Below, piece by piece: positions 28,401 to 36,335 of a DNA stretch of 64,000 nt. The notes beneath the pieces were generated by a model. It searched no databases, was not told the origin of the DNA, and saw nothing but the letters and a program-made list of their open reading frames with translations. The DNA comes from Alphaproteobacteria bacterium (GTDB lineage: Bacteria > Pseudomonadota > Alphaproteobacteria > Micavibrionales > Micavibrionaceae): assembly GCA_030432025.1 (NCBI GenBank), contig JAUIIA010000004.1, positions 62,001 through 126,000 of the forward strand. Reading direction: 5' to 3'. Both the position numbers and the translations under genes were made by a program. Each line of letters begins with the position of its first letter. Within the stretch, counting starts at the first letter, position 1.

Positions 28401-28501
28401 GTGGGCCGCATTATCTGCATCGCTTTGCCAGCGAGCGTGTAATCAGTATTGATACAACCGCCGCCGGCGGGAACGCTAGCCTTGTTTCATTAGATGAATA
28501 A
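25430..28501 (+). CDS. putA: Bifunctional proline dehydrogenase / glutamate semialdehyde dehydrogenase
   Basis: About 1023 residues from the ATG at 25430 (GAAGG just upstream); an in-frame ATG at 25406 has no ribosome site and would leave 25 bases to xseA. The FAD proline dehydrogenase barrel spans about 150-460 (SVKLSALHPRYE, RLIKGAYWDSEIK, NTDTAYLACAAKML). The NAD aldehyde dehydrogenase follows from about 510 (CISPWNFPLAIFTGQIAAAL, FTGSTAVAREI, catalytic Cys in GSAGQRCSALRVL). The enzyme oxidises proline to glutamate with channelled intermediate. There is no N-terminal ribbon-helix-helix, so it is not the self-repressing trifunctional form. Glutamate could feed the NAD-glutamate dehydrogenase at the right end of the window. 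Confidence 0.96.
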   Translation: MTRSFSSYFMHSEEQAVKTLLKELSWDDDLSSAVKARAKKLVEDVRSQKRSPGQLEAFMRDYSLNSEEGLALMTLAEALLRIPDKKTAQALINDKVAASDWLKNIGESDDWMVKAAGVGLFMTSKTLNSVMRRVGEPIVREAMVRAMQILGKQFVLGADIEAAYQNAEKFRKSGYRMSYDMLGEGARTAVDAENYFEAYEKAIQYIGERADPQDEKRPGISVKLSALHPRYEYAQEERCIPEMTDRLLMLARKAAGFDMALTVDAEESERLNTSLQIIEAVLADKELGDWQGFGLAIQGYMKSAPYVIDYVVELAEEHARRLQIRLIKGAYWDSEIKIAQVEGLDDFPVYTRKANTDTAYLACAAKMLRKTEHIYPMFGTHNAHSVAAVMEMGQGKQGQFEFQKLFGMGQALFDQVLEQGHGASIYAPVGPHKDLLPYLVRRLLENGANSSFVNRILDQDVSVDELVACPVEKVKSYKEFKHPKIRLAKDMFLHEPPQGRFNSRGMDLHAPEEVDALYEKMKSAPLTYQASSIIDGENFRQGASEDIHNPSDVSDIVGHVYNLEMRYVDDAFEVAQEGYRKWSNTHPVQRSEALVRASDILEERREETIALLVREAGKTIPDAVAEIREAVDFLRYYAQQGEVLFSPEGQALPGPTGESNHLLMQGRGVFVCISPWNFPLAIFTGQIAAALMAGNAVLAKPAEQTPLIANFMVRILHEAGVSPNALNLITGDGRIGAQLVAHHSVAGVAFTGSTAVAREINITLANKDGPIVPLIAETGGQNAMIVDSSALPEQVIDDVILSAFGSAGQRCSALRVLCIQDDVAPQMINMLRGAMRELNVGNPMELSSDLGPVIDEDAKAVLLRHREALGGFGELIYEVPLDAELVREGYYFGPSAYEIQSVSDLKTEVFGPILHVIRFEKNKLDELLDDLKATQYGLTFGVHSRLQSTQTRLSLALPVGNVYVNRGMTGAIVGSQPFGGRGLSGTGPKAGGPHYLHRFASERVISIDTTAAGGNASLVSLDE

Positions 28502-28544
28502 GTTATAGTTGGGTTCACACTTAAATTTGGGAAGTTTTGAGTTT

Positions 28545-29834
28545 ATGAGAGTTTTATTAGTCGGATCAGGCGGACGTGAACACGCACTGGCTTGGGCTTT
28601 GGCCGCTTCGGAAAATTGTGAGGCATTATATTGCGCACCCGGTAATGCGGGTATCGAAAGTTGCGCTGAATGCGTCGACATCAAAGGCGAAGATGTGGAA
28701 GCGGTCGTCAAATTTGCCAAGGACGAGAATATAGATTTGGTTGTTGTCGGCCCTGAGGCACCGTTGGTCGCGGGTTTGGCTGATGCATTGATCGAAGCCG
28801 ATATTGCGGTGTTTGGTCCCAAAGCTAATGCGGCGCGTCTGGAAGGCTCCAAAGGTTTCATGAAAGATTTGTGTGCCAAATATGACATTCCGACTGCGGC
28901 CTACGGGCGTTTCAGCGATTTCGAAAAGGCGAAAGCGTTCATTGAAAAACAACCCGGCAATGTGGTCGTGAAGGCCGACGGTCTGGCCGCCGGTAAAGGC
29001 GTGATTATCTGTCAGAACAAGCAAGAGGCGATTGATGCAGCCGAAGAGATGCTGTCTGGTGATATGTTTGGCGATGCCGGTGCGGAGATCGTAATTGAAG
29101 AGTTCATGGATGGTGAAGAGCTGAGCTATTTTGCTTTGGCTGATGGTAAGACGATGTTGCCGCTCACATCTGCTCAGGACCATAAACGTGTATTTGACGG
29201 TGACGAAGGTCCGAACACGGGCGGTATGGGCGCGTATTCCCCTGCACATTTGATGACAACGGAGCTGGAAGAAAAGATCATTCATAAAATCATCAGCCCG
29301 ACAATCGAGGCTATGGCCGCGGAAGGGTGTCCGTTTACGGGTGTACTTTATGCAGGTCTGATGATCGTGAATGGTGAGCCGAAGCTGATTGAATATAATG
29401 CCCGTTTTGGTGACCCTGAATGTCAGCCCATGATGATGCGCCTGCAAGGCGATTTGTTGGAAATTCTGTATGCCGGTGCGCAGGGCCGTTTGGATGAAAT
29501 TCTCGGTACCGTTACATGGAGCGAGAAAACCGCGCTATGTGTTGTGATGGCGGCGAAGGGGTATCCGGGTAGTTATCCGAAGGATACGCCGATTTCGAAT
29601 ATCGAAGATGCGACCGAGATCAAGGATCTGACCGTGTTTCATGCGGGCACAGCCAAAAAAGACGGTCAGCTGGTGAGCACGGGTGGCCGTGTTCTGGGTG
29701 TTACAGCACTTGGCGAGACTATCGAGGAAGCACAGCGTCGTGCCTATATGGGCGTTGATAAAATTGAATGGCCGGATGGTTTTTGCCGCCGGGATATTGG
29801 CTGGCGTGCTCTGGCGGCTGAGAAAGCTGCATAG
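28545..29834 (+). CDS. purD: Phosphoribosylamine-glycine ligase
   Basis: A 429-residue ATP-grasp enzyme that makes GAR in purine synthesis. The start is set by the family N-terminus MRVLLVGSGGREHALAW; an upstream TTG at 28509 adds a non-family extension. Other motifs are VVVGPEAPLVAGLAD, the ATP-grasp VVKADGLAAGKGV near residue 145, SAQDHKRVFDGDEGPNTGGMGAYSP, and YNARFGDPECQ with the metal-binding Glu. It lies 43 bases after putA and converges with tadA. No other pur gene is near. Confidence 0.97.
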   Translation: MRVLLVGSGGREHALAWALAASENCEALYCAPGNAGIESCAECVDIKGEDVEAVVKFAKDENIDLVVVGPEAPLVAGLADALIEADIAVFGPKANAARLEGSKGFMKDLCAKYDIPTAAYGRFSDFEKAKAFIEKQPGNVVVKADGLAAGKGVIICQNKQEAIDAAEEMLSGDMFGDAGAEIVIEEFMDGEELSYFALADGKTMLPLTSAQDHKRVFDGDEGPNTGGMGAYSPAHLMTTELEEKIIHKIISPTIEAMAAEGCPFTGVLYAGLMIVNGEPKLIEYNARFGDPECQPMMMRLQGDLLEILYAGAQGRLDEILGTVTWSEKTALCVVMAAKGYPGSYPKDTPISNIEDATEIKDLTVFHAGTAKKDGQLVSTGGRVLGVTALGETIEEAQRRAYMGVDKIEWPDGFCRRDIGWRALAAEKAA

Positions 29835-29844
29835 TTTCTGGCGT

Positions 29845-30315
29845 TTACGCTTTTTTCTCTTCACGTTTATTTTTGAAGAATTCCGTAAGGATGGAGCCGC
29901 ATTCTTCGGCTAGGACGCCGTGGGTTATTTCCGGTTTATGGTGACAGGTCGATTGTTCGAAGAATTTTCCACCGTGTAAAACGCCACCACCTTTTGGGTC
30001 AGATGCACCGAATATGACACGGTTCAGGCGTGCAAATGAAATGGCCGCGGCGCACATAGCGCAGGGTTCGAGCGTGACATAGAGGTCGTATCCGGGGATG
30101 CGTTGCACCTCTTGCCAGCTGCAGAGTTCACGAATGCACAGAATTTCAGCATGGGCGGTCGGATCGCATTGTTCACGGGTACGGTTTCCGCCGGCTGCGA
30201 CGATTTTATTCTCTTTCGGATCAACTAAAACGGCACCGATCGGCACTTCATCAATCTCTTGTGCCTTTTTTGCCTCTTCCAATGCGGCCTGCATGAATAT
30301 AGTGTCTTGATCCAT
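29845..30315 (-). CDS. tadA: tRNA-specific adenosine deaminase
   Basis: A 156-residue zinc deaminase of the CDA fold. The catalytic motif HAE sits in CDPTAHAEILCIREL and the zinc Cys pair in EPCAMCAAAI, in the TadA arrangement. TadA converts A34 to inosine in tRNA-Arg(ACG). GGGVLHGGKFFEQS near residue 110 is a TadA-like loop. Its ATG overlaps the ATG of rluB on the opposite strand by two bases, so each promoter must lie inside the other gene. A purely nucleoside-directed deaminase is the alternative, but the tRNA enzyme is favoured. Confidence 0.92.
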   Translation of the reverse strand: MDQDTIFMQAALEEAKKAQEIDEVPIGAVLVDPKENKIVAAGGNRTREQCDPTAHAEILCIRELCSWQEVQRIPGYDLYVTLEPCAMCAAAISFARLNRVIFGASDPKGGGVLHGGKFFEQSTCHHKPEITHGVLAEECGSILTEFFKNKREEKKA

Positions 30316-31063
30316 GAATACAGAAAATCACAAGGGTGACCGAATTGCAAAAGTAATCGCACGGGCGGGGCTATGCTCACGGCGCGATGCGGAGCGTTGG
30401 ATTGAAGCCGGTCGGGTAAAGGTGAATGGCGAAACCATTACCTCTCCTGCGTTGAATGTCCGTGACGAGGACGATATTGCCGTTGATAATAAGCCCTTAC
30501 CCAGAAAAGAGCAGACACGATTATTCCTGTATCACAAGCCTGCGGGGCTTGTGACGTCACATAAGGACGAGCAGGGCCGCGAAACTGTGTTTGATACATT
30601 GCCGCAGGGACTGCCGCGCCTGTTGAGTGTAGGGCGCCTGGATTTGAATACAGAAGGGTTGCTGCTGCTGACCAATGACGGGGAGCTGTCACGGTATCTG
30701 GAGTTGCCTGCAACGGGCTGGAGCCGCCGTTACCGCGTGCGTGTTTTGGGTAACGTATCGCAAGACAAGCTGGATCGTCTGAAAAAAGGCGTAACGGTTG
30801 AGGGCGTGCGGTACAAACCGATCAAGGCGGTATTAGAGTCGCAAAAGGATGCCGCGAACCGTTGGGTGCATGTGACGCTGCATGAAGGTAAGAACCGCGA
30901 AATCCGCCGCGTTATGGAGTATTTGAATTTGCAGGTGAACCGCCTGATCCGGATCGGGTATGGCCCATTTGAACTCGGTAAAATCCCTAAAGGCGCGGTG
31001 CTGGAGGTCAAGCAGGATGTGCTACGCCAGCAGGTCAAACCGTTTTTCGAGAATAAATCATGA
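30314..31063 (+). CDS. rluB: Ribosomal large-subunit pseudouridine synthase (RluB/RsuA family)
   Basis: A 249-residue enzyme with an N-terminal S4 RNA-binding domain (IAKVIARAGLCSRRDAERWI and GRVKVNGE) and the RsuA-type catalytic domain. The catalytic Asp is in VGRLDLNTEGLLLLTNDG near residue 115, with YRVRVLG and EGKNREIRRVMEYL further on. RluB modifies U2605 of 23S rRNA in E. coli; RluE, RluF and RsuA relatives are similar, and RluB is favoured by length and sequence. It overlaps rsmD by ATGA, making an rRNA-modification pair. Confidence 0.9.
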   Translation: MNTENHKGDRIAKVIARAGLCSRRDAERWIEAGRVKVNGETITSPALNVRDEDDIAVDNKPLPRKEQTRLFLYHKPAGLVTSHKDEQGRETVFDTLPQGLPRLLSVGRLDLNTEGLLLLTNDGELSRYLELPATGWSRRYRVRVLGNVSQDKLDRLKKGVTVEGVRYKPIKAVLESQKDAANRWVHVTLHEGKNREIRRVMEYLNLQVNRLIRIGYGPFELGKIPKGAVLEVKQDVLRQQVKPFFENKS

Positions 31064-31614
31064 GAATAGTCGGCGGACAGCATAGCGGCCGGAAGCTATC
31101 CGTTCCGAAGAATAATGATATCCGCCCGACGAGTGACAAGGTGCGCGGGGCGATTTTCAATGCGCTGGAATCCCGGGGGCTGGTCGATGGCGCTATGGTG
31201 TTGGATGCATTTTGCGGCAGTGGCGCGTTGGGGTTGGAAGCGCTTTCCCGTGGGGCTGAAAAAGCGGTGTTCTGGGACAAAGATTCCCGTTCTCTGGCGC
31301 TTGCAAAAGAGAACGCAGATTCGTTGGGTGTGATGGCGGATTGTGTGTTTCAAAAACGAGATGCAACGAAGTCACATGAACCGAAACAGCATACGCAATT
31401 CGATCTCGTTTTTATGGACCCTCCGTATCGAAAGAATATGATTCAGCCTTTGATTCAATTTCTTAAGGAGACTCAGGCATTGTCAGTCGAGGCCGCATGT
31501 GTGCTGGAGATGGAAAAGGATCATGACCCGATGGTTGGACATTCATTTGTCGTGTTGTTTGATAAAATTTACGGCGATACGCGGGTGATGATTATACAAA
31601 GCCGTACAGAATGA
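31060..31614 (+). CDS. rsmD: 16S rRNA (guanine966-N2)-methyltransferase
   Basis: A 184-residue Rossmann methyltransferase. Its N-terminus MRIVGGQHSGRKL is RsmD-like. VLDAFCGSGALGLEALSRGA is the SAM-binding motif I, and FMDPPY near residue 126 is the DPPY catalytic motif of N6/N2 methyltransferases. It is translationally coupled to rluB. Its last 23 bases overlap the 3' end of the convergent uppP gene, so the two messages are complementary there. Confidence 0.94.
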   Translation: MRIVGGQHSGRKLSVPKNNDIRPTSDKVRGAIFNALESRGLVDGAMVLDAFCGSGALGLEALSRGAEKAVFWDKDSRSLALAKENADSLGVMADCVFQKRDATKSHEPKQHTQFDLVFMDPPYRKNMIQPLIQFLKETQALSVEAACVLEMEKDHDPMVGHSFVVLFDKIYGDTRVMIIQSRTE

Positions 31615-32407
31615 CGAGCAAGGCTGCGCCCAGAATGATGCGGTAAATGGCGAATGGAGTGAATGTGGATTTCTGTAGCCATTTCATCATCAGGGCAATG
31701 GCGACTAAAGCCGATATGAATGACAGGATCATCGCGATTAGCACATTCAGGCCCAGTTCAGCGTCGCCGCTATCTATAACATCTTTGGCCCCTAGAACGC
31801 CTGCACCCGCAATAGCAATGATGGAGAGCAGCAGAGAGAAGCGCGCGCTTTCTGTGCGGCTGTAGCCGAGAAAACGGCTGGCGGTCATGGTTATGCCGGA
31901 ACGGCTGGTGCCTGGCAAGAGCGCTAGGGTTTGCGCAAGACCAATGAGCAGGGCTTCCTTAACGTTCAAGTCATCAAGGGTTTTTGCTTGTTCTTCCTTA
32001 CGGTCAGCGACCCAGAGGAGCACGCCGAAAATCAATGTCGTCCATGCAACGATTTCGGTCATCAACAGCCAGCTTGGCTCGAGCATATGGAGGACCAGTC
32101 CTGCGGCGATTACCGGGATAGATGCAATGAGGATGTGCAGGTTTAGCTTCGCGGGTTTTTGATCGAATTTCAGGGTCAGGAACGGGATTATTCCCTGTAC
32201 CATGACCCAAACATCCTTGCGGAAATAGATCAGTACGGCGAACAGTGTGCCGACATGCACGGCTACATCCATCAGTTTTGTGCTGTCCCAGCTTTGGTTT
32301 TCACCGAACAGCGCGTGTACGAGGATCAGATGACCGCTGGAGCTGATCGGCAGAAATTCGGTGATGCCTTGAACAAGTGCAAGAATGATGATTGGAAACA
32401 ATGCCAT
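31592..32407 (-). CDS. uppP: Undecaprenyl-diphosphatase UppP (BacA)
   Basis: A 271-residue polytopic enzyme that recycles the undecaprenyl pyrophosphate carrier for peptidoglycan and other envelope polymers. The start MALFPIIILALVQGITEFLPISSSGHLIL contains the EFLPISSSGH catalytic motif with Glu, Ser and His, and LPGTSRSGITMTASRFLG near residue 165 is the second BacA motif. Eight membrane segments are apparent. It is convergent with rsmD (23-base overlap) and divergent from the small membrane protein. Confidence 0.95.
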   Translation of the reverse strand: MALFPIIILALVQGITEFLPISSSGHLILVHALFGENQSWDSTKLMDVAVHVGTLFAVLIYFRKDVWVMVQGIIPFLTLKFDQKPAKLNLHILIASIPVIAAGLVLHMLEPSWLLMTEIVAWTTLIFGVLLWVADRKEEQAKTLDDLNVKEALLIGLAQTLALLPGTSRSGITMTASRFLGYSRTESARFSLLLSIIAIAGAGVLGAKDVIDSGDAELGLNVLIAMILSFISALVAIALMMKWLQKSTFTPFAIYRIILGAALLVILYGFV

Positions 32408-32455
32408 GTATAAGGCTTAACTTGATTTTTCAGTTCGATAAAGCAAAATAGTCAT

Positions 32456-32662
32456 ATGGTTTATGTAGTTGGCATAGTTGGTTTTATCGGCGGATTTGCT
32501 CTGGGGCAGATGGTGCTTTATTTCCTTTTGCGACATAAGAGCACAGAGGAATTGCTGAATGATAAGGGCCTTAAATATACTTACGGGCTGCTGGGCTGGG
32601 TTTTGGCGGGCTTGGGTGCTTACTCCTTTGTGTCCATGTATAATCTTTACTTTTCATCATAA
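32456..32662 (+). CDS. Small two-helix membrane protein of unknown function
   Basis: A 68-residue protein with two predicted membrane segments (about residues 3-24 and 42-62) joined by a charged loop (RHKSTEELLNDKGLKY). I do not recognise a family. The ribosome site is weak. It is divergent from uppP and precedes the YceI gene by about 100 bases. The regular hydrophobic pattern and the clean two-helix layout support a real gene, but conservation should be checked. Confidence 0.5.
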   Translation: MVYVVGIVGFIGGFALGQMVLYFLLRHKSTEELLNDKGLKYTYGLLGWVLAGLGAYSFVSMYNLYFSS

Positions 32663-32759
32663 AATTACAGGCTTGATTTCGGGTTAGATTGACTTAATTT
32701 CAATGACTTGATTAGGGGTATTCGTTGTGGGGACCCCGCACGTTATTGAGGAGATCACA

Positions 32760-33356
32760 ATGAAAAAACTACTTATGACGGCCGCTGTAGCCGGTTCGTT
32801 CCTATTGCCTGCACAGGCGCATGCCGAAGCCGAAAAATACACTTTCGACAAGGCGCACACGCAAATTTTGTTCTTTGTAAACCATTTGGGTTTTTCAATG
32901 TCACAGGGAGAGTTCCTGGACTATGACGGTCATATCATGATTGACCGCGAAGAGCTGGCGAACTCCGCTGTTGATGTCACAATCCAGACAGCCAGCATTG
33001 ATATGGATGATGAAAAGTGGGATGCACACATGAAGAACGAAGACTTCTTCAATGTCGAAAAATTCCCGACTATGACATTCAAAAGCACCGATGTGGAAGT
33101 TACTGGTGAGAACACAGCGAATGTTAACGGCGAGCTTACAATTTTGGATGTTACAAAGCCTGTGACTCTGGAAGTGACGCATAACAAATCCGATGTACAT
33201 CCGTATAGCGGCAAGTTTGTTGCCGGTTTTTCCGGTACGGCTACGATTAAACGTTCAGATTTCGGCATGACTTACGGTGTTCCGGGAGTCGCAGATGAGG
33301 TTCAGATACGTCTGGAAGTCGAAAGCATTCGCGAAGATGCGGAGAGCGCCGAATAA
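32760..33356 (+). CDS. yceI: YceI-family periplasmic lipid-binding protein
   Basis: A 198-residue secreted protein. The start at the ATG with GAGGAG six bases upstream gives a proper signal peptide (MKKLLMTAAVAGSFLLPAQAHA, cut after AHA); an upstream GTG at 32727 is unlikely. The YceI fold follows: YTFDKAHTQILFFVNHLGFS, then KWDAHMKNEDFFNVEKFPTMTFKS, then GELTILDVTKPVTLEV. YceI proteins are lipocalin-like and bind isoprenoid lipids. The next gene encodes a second YceI domain fused to cytochrome b561, so the two probably act together. Confidence 0.93.
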   Translation: MKKLLMTAAVAGSFLLPAQAHAEAEKYTFDKAHTQILFFVNHLGFSMSQGEFLDYDGHIMIDREELANSAVDVTIQTASIDMDDEKWDAHMKNEDFFNVEKFPTMTFKSTDVEVTGENTANVNGELTILDVTKPVTLEVTHNKSDVHPYSGKFVAGFSGTATIKRSDFGMTYGVPGVADEVQIRLEVESIREDAESAE

Positions 33357-33381
33357 GTCGGCACTTTAAGAGCCCCTAAGC

Positions 33382-34605
33382 ATGGATAAGTCCAATAACT
33401 TTCATCCGGTCACCAAAGCCTTCCATTGGAGCATGGCTTTGGTGATTTTATTTATGTTGCCTTTGGGCTTCTGGATGGTCTCTTTGCCGTTCAGTGAGTT
33501 CAAACTGGATCTGTATTTCTGGCATAAATCTTTCGGGCTTCTGATTTTATTTCTTGTCGGGTTCAGAATGATTTGGCGTGCGGTGAAATCTGCACCGCCG
33601 GAACTGGAGACACATGCGGTTTGGGAACGGTTTTTGTCCAAAACCGTGCGTATCGTTTTTTATATTTCAATGATCGGTATGCCTTTGTCAGGCTGGGTTA
33701 TGTCCTCGGCCGGTGACTACCCGAACAATTTTTTCGGATTATTCGAGATGCCGGCAATCACGGGTAAGAATGAGCGGGTTTATGAGCTGTCGAAAGAGGT
33801 GCACGAGATATTTGCTTTTACCCTGATTGTGGCGATCGGGCTGCATATTGTCGGAGGATTAAAGCATCACCTGATTGACCGTGACCCGACTCTGCGACGC
33901 ATGGGTGCGAACCCTGCAATTGCTGTTGCGGCTTTGGTGTTGTTGTCCGTTCCGACATTGTATGCAGCCGAAGAAATTTTCGAAGAATTTTCAGAGACGG
34001 AACATCAAAAAGAGGAAGTTGTTGAAGTATCAATGGCTGAGGATGAGGACGTTATATCCGAAGACGTTACTGAAGAAGCTACGGTTCAGAAATGGGTCGT
34101 TGATCCCGAAAGCAGTTCTATCGATTTTACGTTTGTACAATACGGTAAGGAGATTTCGGGCGGGTTTGAAAACTGGAGTGCCGAGATTTATTTTGACCCT
34201 GAGGCCTTGGATCAGAGTCGCGTAAAGGTACAGATCGATATTTCCAGCATTGATACGGGTAGTGCCGACCGAAATGAACAAGCCCGTGGTCAGGAATGGT
34301 TCGCTGTCGCCGAGTATCCGCAGGCTGTGTTTGAAAGCCGTAGTTTTTCCGAAATTGAAACGAATCGATTCGCGGTTGATGGGACCTTAACGCTACGGGG
34401 CGTGGAAAAAGATGTCTCTTTTCCGTTCTCACTGGAAATTTCCAAGGATGGTGACGGATCGCGATCGGCACTTATGGAAGCGGAGCTGGATTTGAAAAGA
34501 CTGGCTTTCGGCGTGGGGCAGAATCAATGGGAAAGCACGGATGCCATAGGGAATGACGTAACGGTCAGCATCAATGTTCATGCCAATGAGGCTTTTAAGC
34601 GATAA
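33382..34605 (+). CDS. Cytochrome b561 / YceI-domain fusion protein
   Basis: A 407-residue two-part protein. Residues 1-175 form a four-helix cytochrome b561-type domain with heme-ligand candidates in HPVTKAFHWSMAL, FWHKSFGLLILF, VHEIFAFTLIVAIGLHIVGG and the following KHH. A hydrophobic segment near 180-195 and an acidic linker follow. Residues about 240-405 are a YceI domain (WVVDPESSSIDFTFVQYG, NEQARGQEWFAVAEYPQAVFES, GTLTLRGVEKDVSFPFSL), probably in the periplasm. The fusion suggests electron transfer linked to an isoprenoid-like ligand such as a quinone, an inference. It starts 25 bases after the secreted YceI gene. Confidence 0.88.
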   Translation: MDKSNNFHPVTKAFHWSMALVILFMLPLGFWMVSLPFSEFKLDLYFWHKSFGLLILFLVGFRMIWRAVKSAPPELETHAVWERFLSKTVRIVFYISMIGMPLSGWVMSSAGDYPNNFFGLFEMPAITGKNERVYELSKEVHEIFAFTLIVAIGLHIVGGLKHHLIDRDPTLRRMGANPAIAVAALVLLSVPTLYAAEEIFEEFSETEHQKEEVVEVSMAEDEDVISEDVTEEATVQKWVVDPESSSIDFTFVQYGKEISGGFENWSAEIYFDPEALDQSRVKVQIDISSIDTGSADRNEQARGQEWFAVAEYPQAVFESRSFSEIETNRFAVDGTLTLRGVEKDVSFPFSLEISKDGDGSRSALMEAELDLKRLAFGVGQNQWESTDAIGNDVTVSINVHANEAFKR

Positions 34606-34702
34606 GCGCAATGTGTTTTGCGTGCGAATCTATTTCACTGTTTCCGTATTTATTTAACCAAAGCGATTGCGTCATTTAAAAAATCTGATCTAATCTAGGG
34701 TC

Positions 34703-35371
34703 ATGAGAACCTTGTTTCATTTATGGCTGCATCCTTTCTCGCGCAAAGTCCGTTTGGCTTTAGCCGAAAAAAATCTCGATTTTAATCTGCAAATTGAAAA
34801 AGTGTGGGAACGCCGCACGGAATTTCTGGCGCTTAACCCTGCCGGTGATGTGCCTGTATTGATTGAAAAGGACGGGACGACGCTCGCGAACTCGCAAGTG
34901 ATATGTGAGTATCTGGAAGAGGTGTACCCGGAAGTCAATTTGTTGGGTAAGGATCCTGTACAGCGTTCTGAAACCCGACGTTTGGTCAGCTGGTTCGACG
35001 TAAAGTTTAACCGCGAGGTTTCGGAGAACATCGTTGGCGAGAAGCTGATGAAGCGTTTCCTGAAGCTTGGTGAGCCACATGGTCCTGCTATTCGTGCCGG
35101 CCATGCCAATATTCATTACCATCTGGATTATATCGGTTTTCTGACCGAAAAACGTAAATGGCTTGCGGGGGATGTGTTTTCTCTGGCGGATATTGCCGCC
35201 GCTGCGCATCTTTCGGCGATCGATTATATTGGTGACGTACCGTGGGAGGAGCACCGCGCGGCGCGTACATGGTATGAGAAGATCAAAGAGCGCAAAAGTT
35301 TCGCGCCGCTTCTTGAAGATCGAATTCCGGGCTTTGCTCCGGTTGCTGTCTATGAGGATGTGGGGAGCTAG
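34703..35371 (+). CDS. Glutathione S-transferase family protein
   Basis: A 222-residue GST with an N-terminal thioredoxin-like half (LFHLWLHPFSRKVRLALAEKNLDF, then NPAGDVPVLIEKDG and NSQVICEYLEE, which contains the Pro-Val-Leu cis-proline and the glutathione gamma-glutamyl site) and a helical C-terminal half (WLAGDVFSLADIAAAAHLSAIDYI). Ser in the HPFSRKVR motif is the probable catalytic residue. A TAGGG ribosome site precedes the ATG. Substrate unknown. Confidence 0.88.
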   Translation: MRTLFHLWLHPFSRKVRLALAEKNLDFNLQIEKVWERRTEFLALNPAGDVPVLIEKDGTTLANSQVICEYLEEVYPEVNLLGKDPVQRSETRRLVSWFDVKFNREVSENIVGEKLMKRFLKLGEPHGPAIRAGHANIHYHLDYIGFLTEKRKWLAGDVFSLADIAAAAHLSAIDYIGDVPWEEHRAARTWYEKIKERKSFAPLLEDRIPGFAPVAVYEDVGS

Positions 35372-35429
35372 CGGGCGAATTTCGCTTTCACTAGTTCACG
35401 CGGACAAAAAAATTCTTTAGGGTGTGTTG

Positions 35430-36335
35430 ATGGGTGAAAATAAACTCTTTTGCTTTGGATATGGATATACGTGTGACTATGTTGGTCACGAGTTGCTTCA
35501 GCGCGCCGATTGGTCCGTAGCGGGAACTACCCGAGATGTTGAAAAGCGCGAAGTTCTAAAGCAAAGAGGTATTGAGGCGCATTTATTTGATTGGGAAACG
35601 CCGTTGCCGGATCCGATGCTGGTTTTAGAAGACGTTACCCACCTGTTGATATCCACTCCGCCTAATGATGACGGCGACCCGACTTTCCTTTTACATTCTG
35701 AAGAAATCCTGCAGCTCAAGAACCTGAAATGGATCGGTTATTTGTCGACGACCAGTGTTTATGGCGACCGTGACGGGGAGTGGGTTGATGAGAATTCAGA
35801 GCTTCGTCCCTCTAGCCAACGTGGGTCACGTCGTAAAAAAGCCGAGGATCAGTGGCTTTCGATTAGTTCAGAGCAATTGCCTGTCCATGTTTTTCGTCTG
35901 GCGGGTATTTACGGACCGGGCCGCAGTGCGCTTGATTCCATTCGTGCCGGTATGGCACGCCGTATTGAAAAACCCGGTCATGCGTTCAGCCGTGTACATG
36001 TCGAGGATATCGTCAATGTTTTGCTGACCTCCATGGCCAAACCCCAAGCCGGAACAGCGTATAATGTCTGTGATGATCAGGCCGCACCGAGCCACGAGAT
36101 TATCGCGTATGCATGCGAGTTGATCGGCCGTCCGCCGCCACCGCTTATTCCGTTTGATCAGGCTGACTTGTCGCCAATGGCGCGTAGTTTTTACAGTGAT
36201 AACAAGCGCTTGCGTAATGATAAGATCAAGACCGAGTTGGGTGTAAATCTGAAATACCCGACATACAAAGAAGGTTTGAAGGCGTGTCAGGAAGCCGAGG
36301 ATTACGCGCTTTCGATTTTCAAAACAAACGTTTAG
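35430..36335 (+). CDS. NAD-dependent epimerase/dehydratase-like SDR (YeeZ type)
   Basis: A 301-residue extended short-chain dehydrogenase. The start at the ATG has TTTAGGG seven bases upstream; GTG and TTG codons just before are alternatives. The dinucleotide motif is FCFGYGYTCDYVGHELL (a variant of GxGxxG). WIGYLSTTSVYGDRDGEWVDE holds the catalytic Ser/Tyr region and FRLAGIYGPGRSALD is the typical later block. It resembles E. coli YeeZ, whose substrate is unknown. Its stop overlaps the stop of the convergent histidine kinase by four bases. Confidence 0.85.
   Translation: MGENKLFCFGYGYTCDYVGHELLQRADWSVAGTTRDVEKREVLKQRGIEAHLFDWETPLPDPMLVLEDVTHLLISTPPNDDGDPTFLLHSEEILQLKNLKWIGYLSTTSVYGDRDGEWVDENSELRPSSQRGSRRKKAEDQWLSISSEQLPVHVFRLAGIYGPGRSALDSIRAGMARRIEKPGHAFSRVHVEDIVNVLLTSMAKPQAGTAYNVCDDQAAPSHEIIAYACELIGRPPPPLIPFDQADLSPMARSFYSDNKRLRNDKIKTELGVNLKYPTYKEGLKACQEAEDYALSIFKTNV

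Noticed and set aside
28626-29447. 273-codon open frame on the minus strand opposite purD
   Set aside because: Shadow of purD; rich in His, Arg and Thr in the manner of reverse-frame reading, with no recognisable motif.
34605-34630. CGCAA/TTGCG hairpin after the cytochrome b561 gene as a terminator
   Set aside because: The stem is only five bases and is not followed by a T-run.
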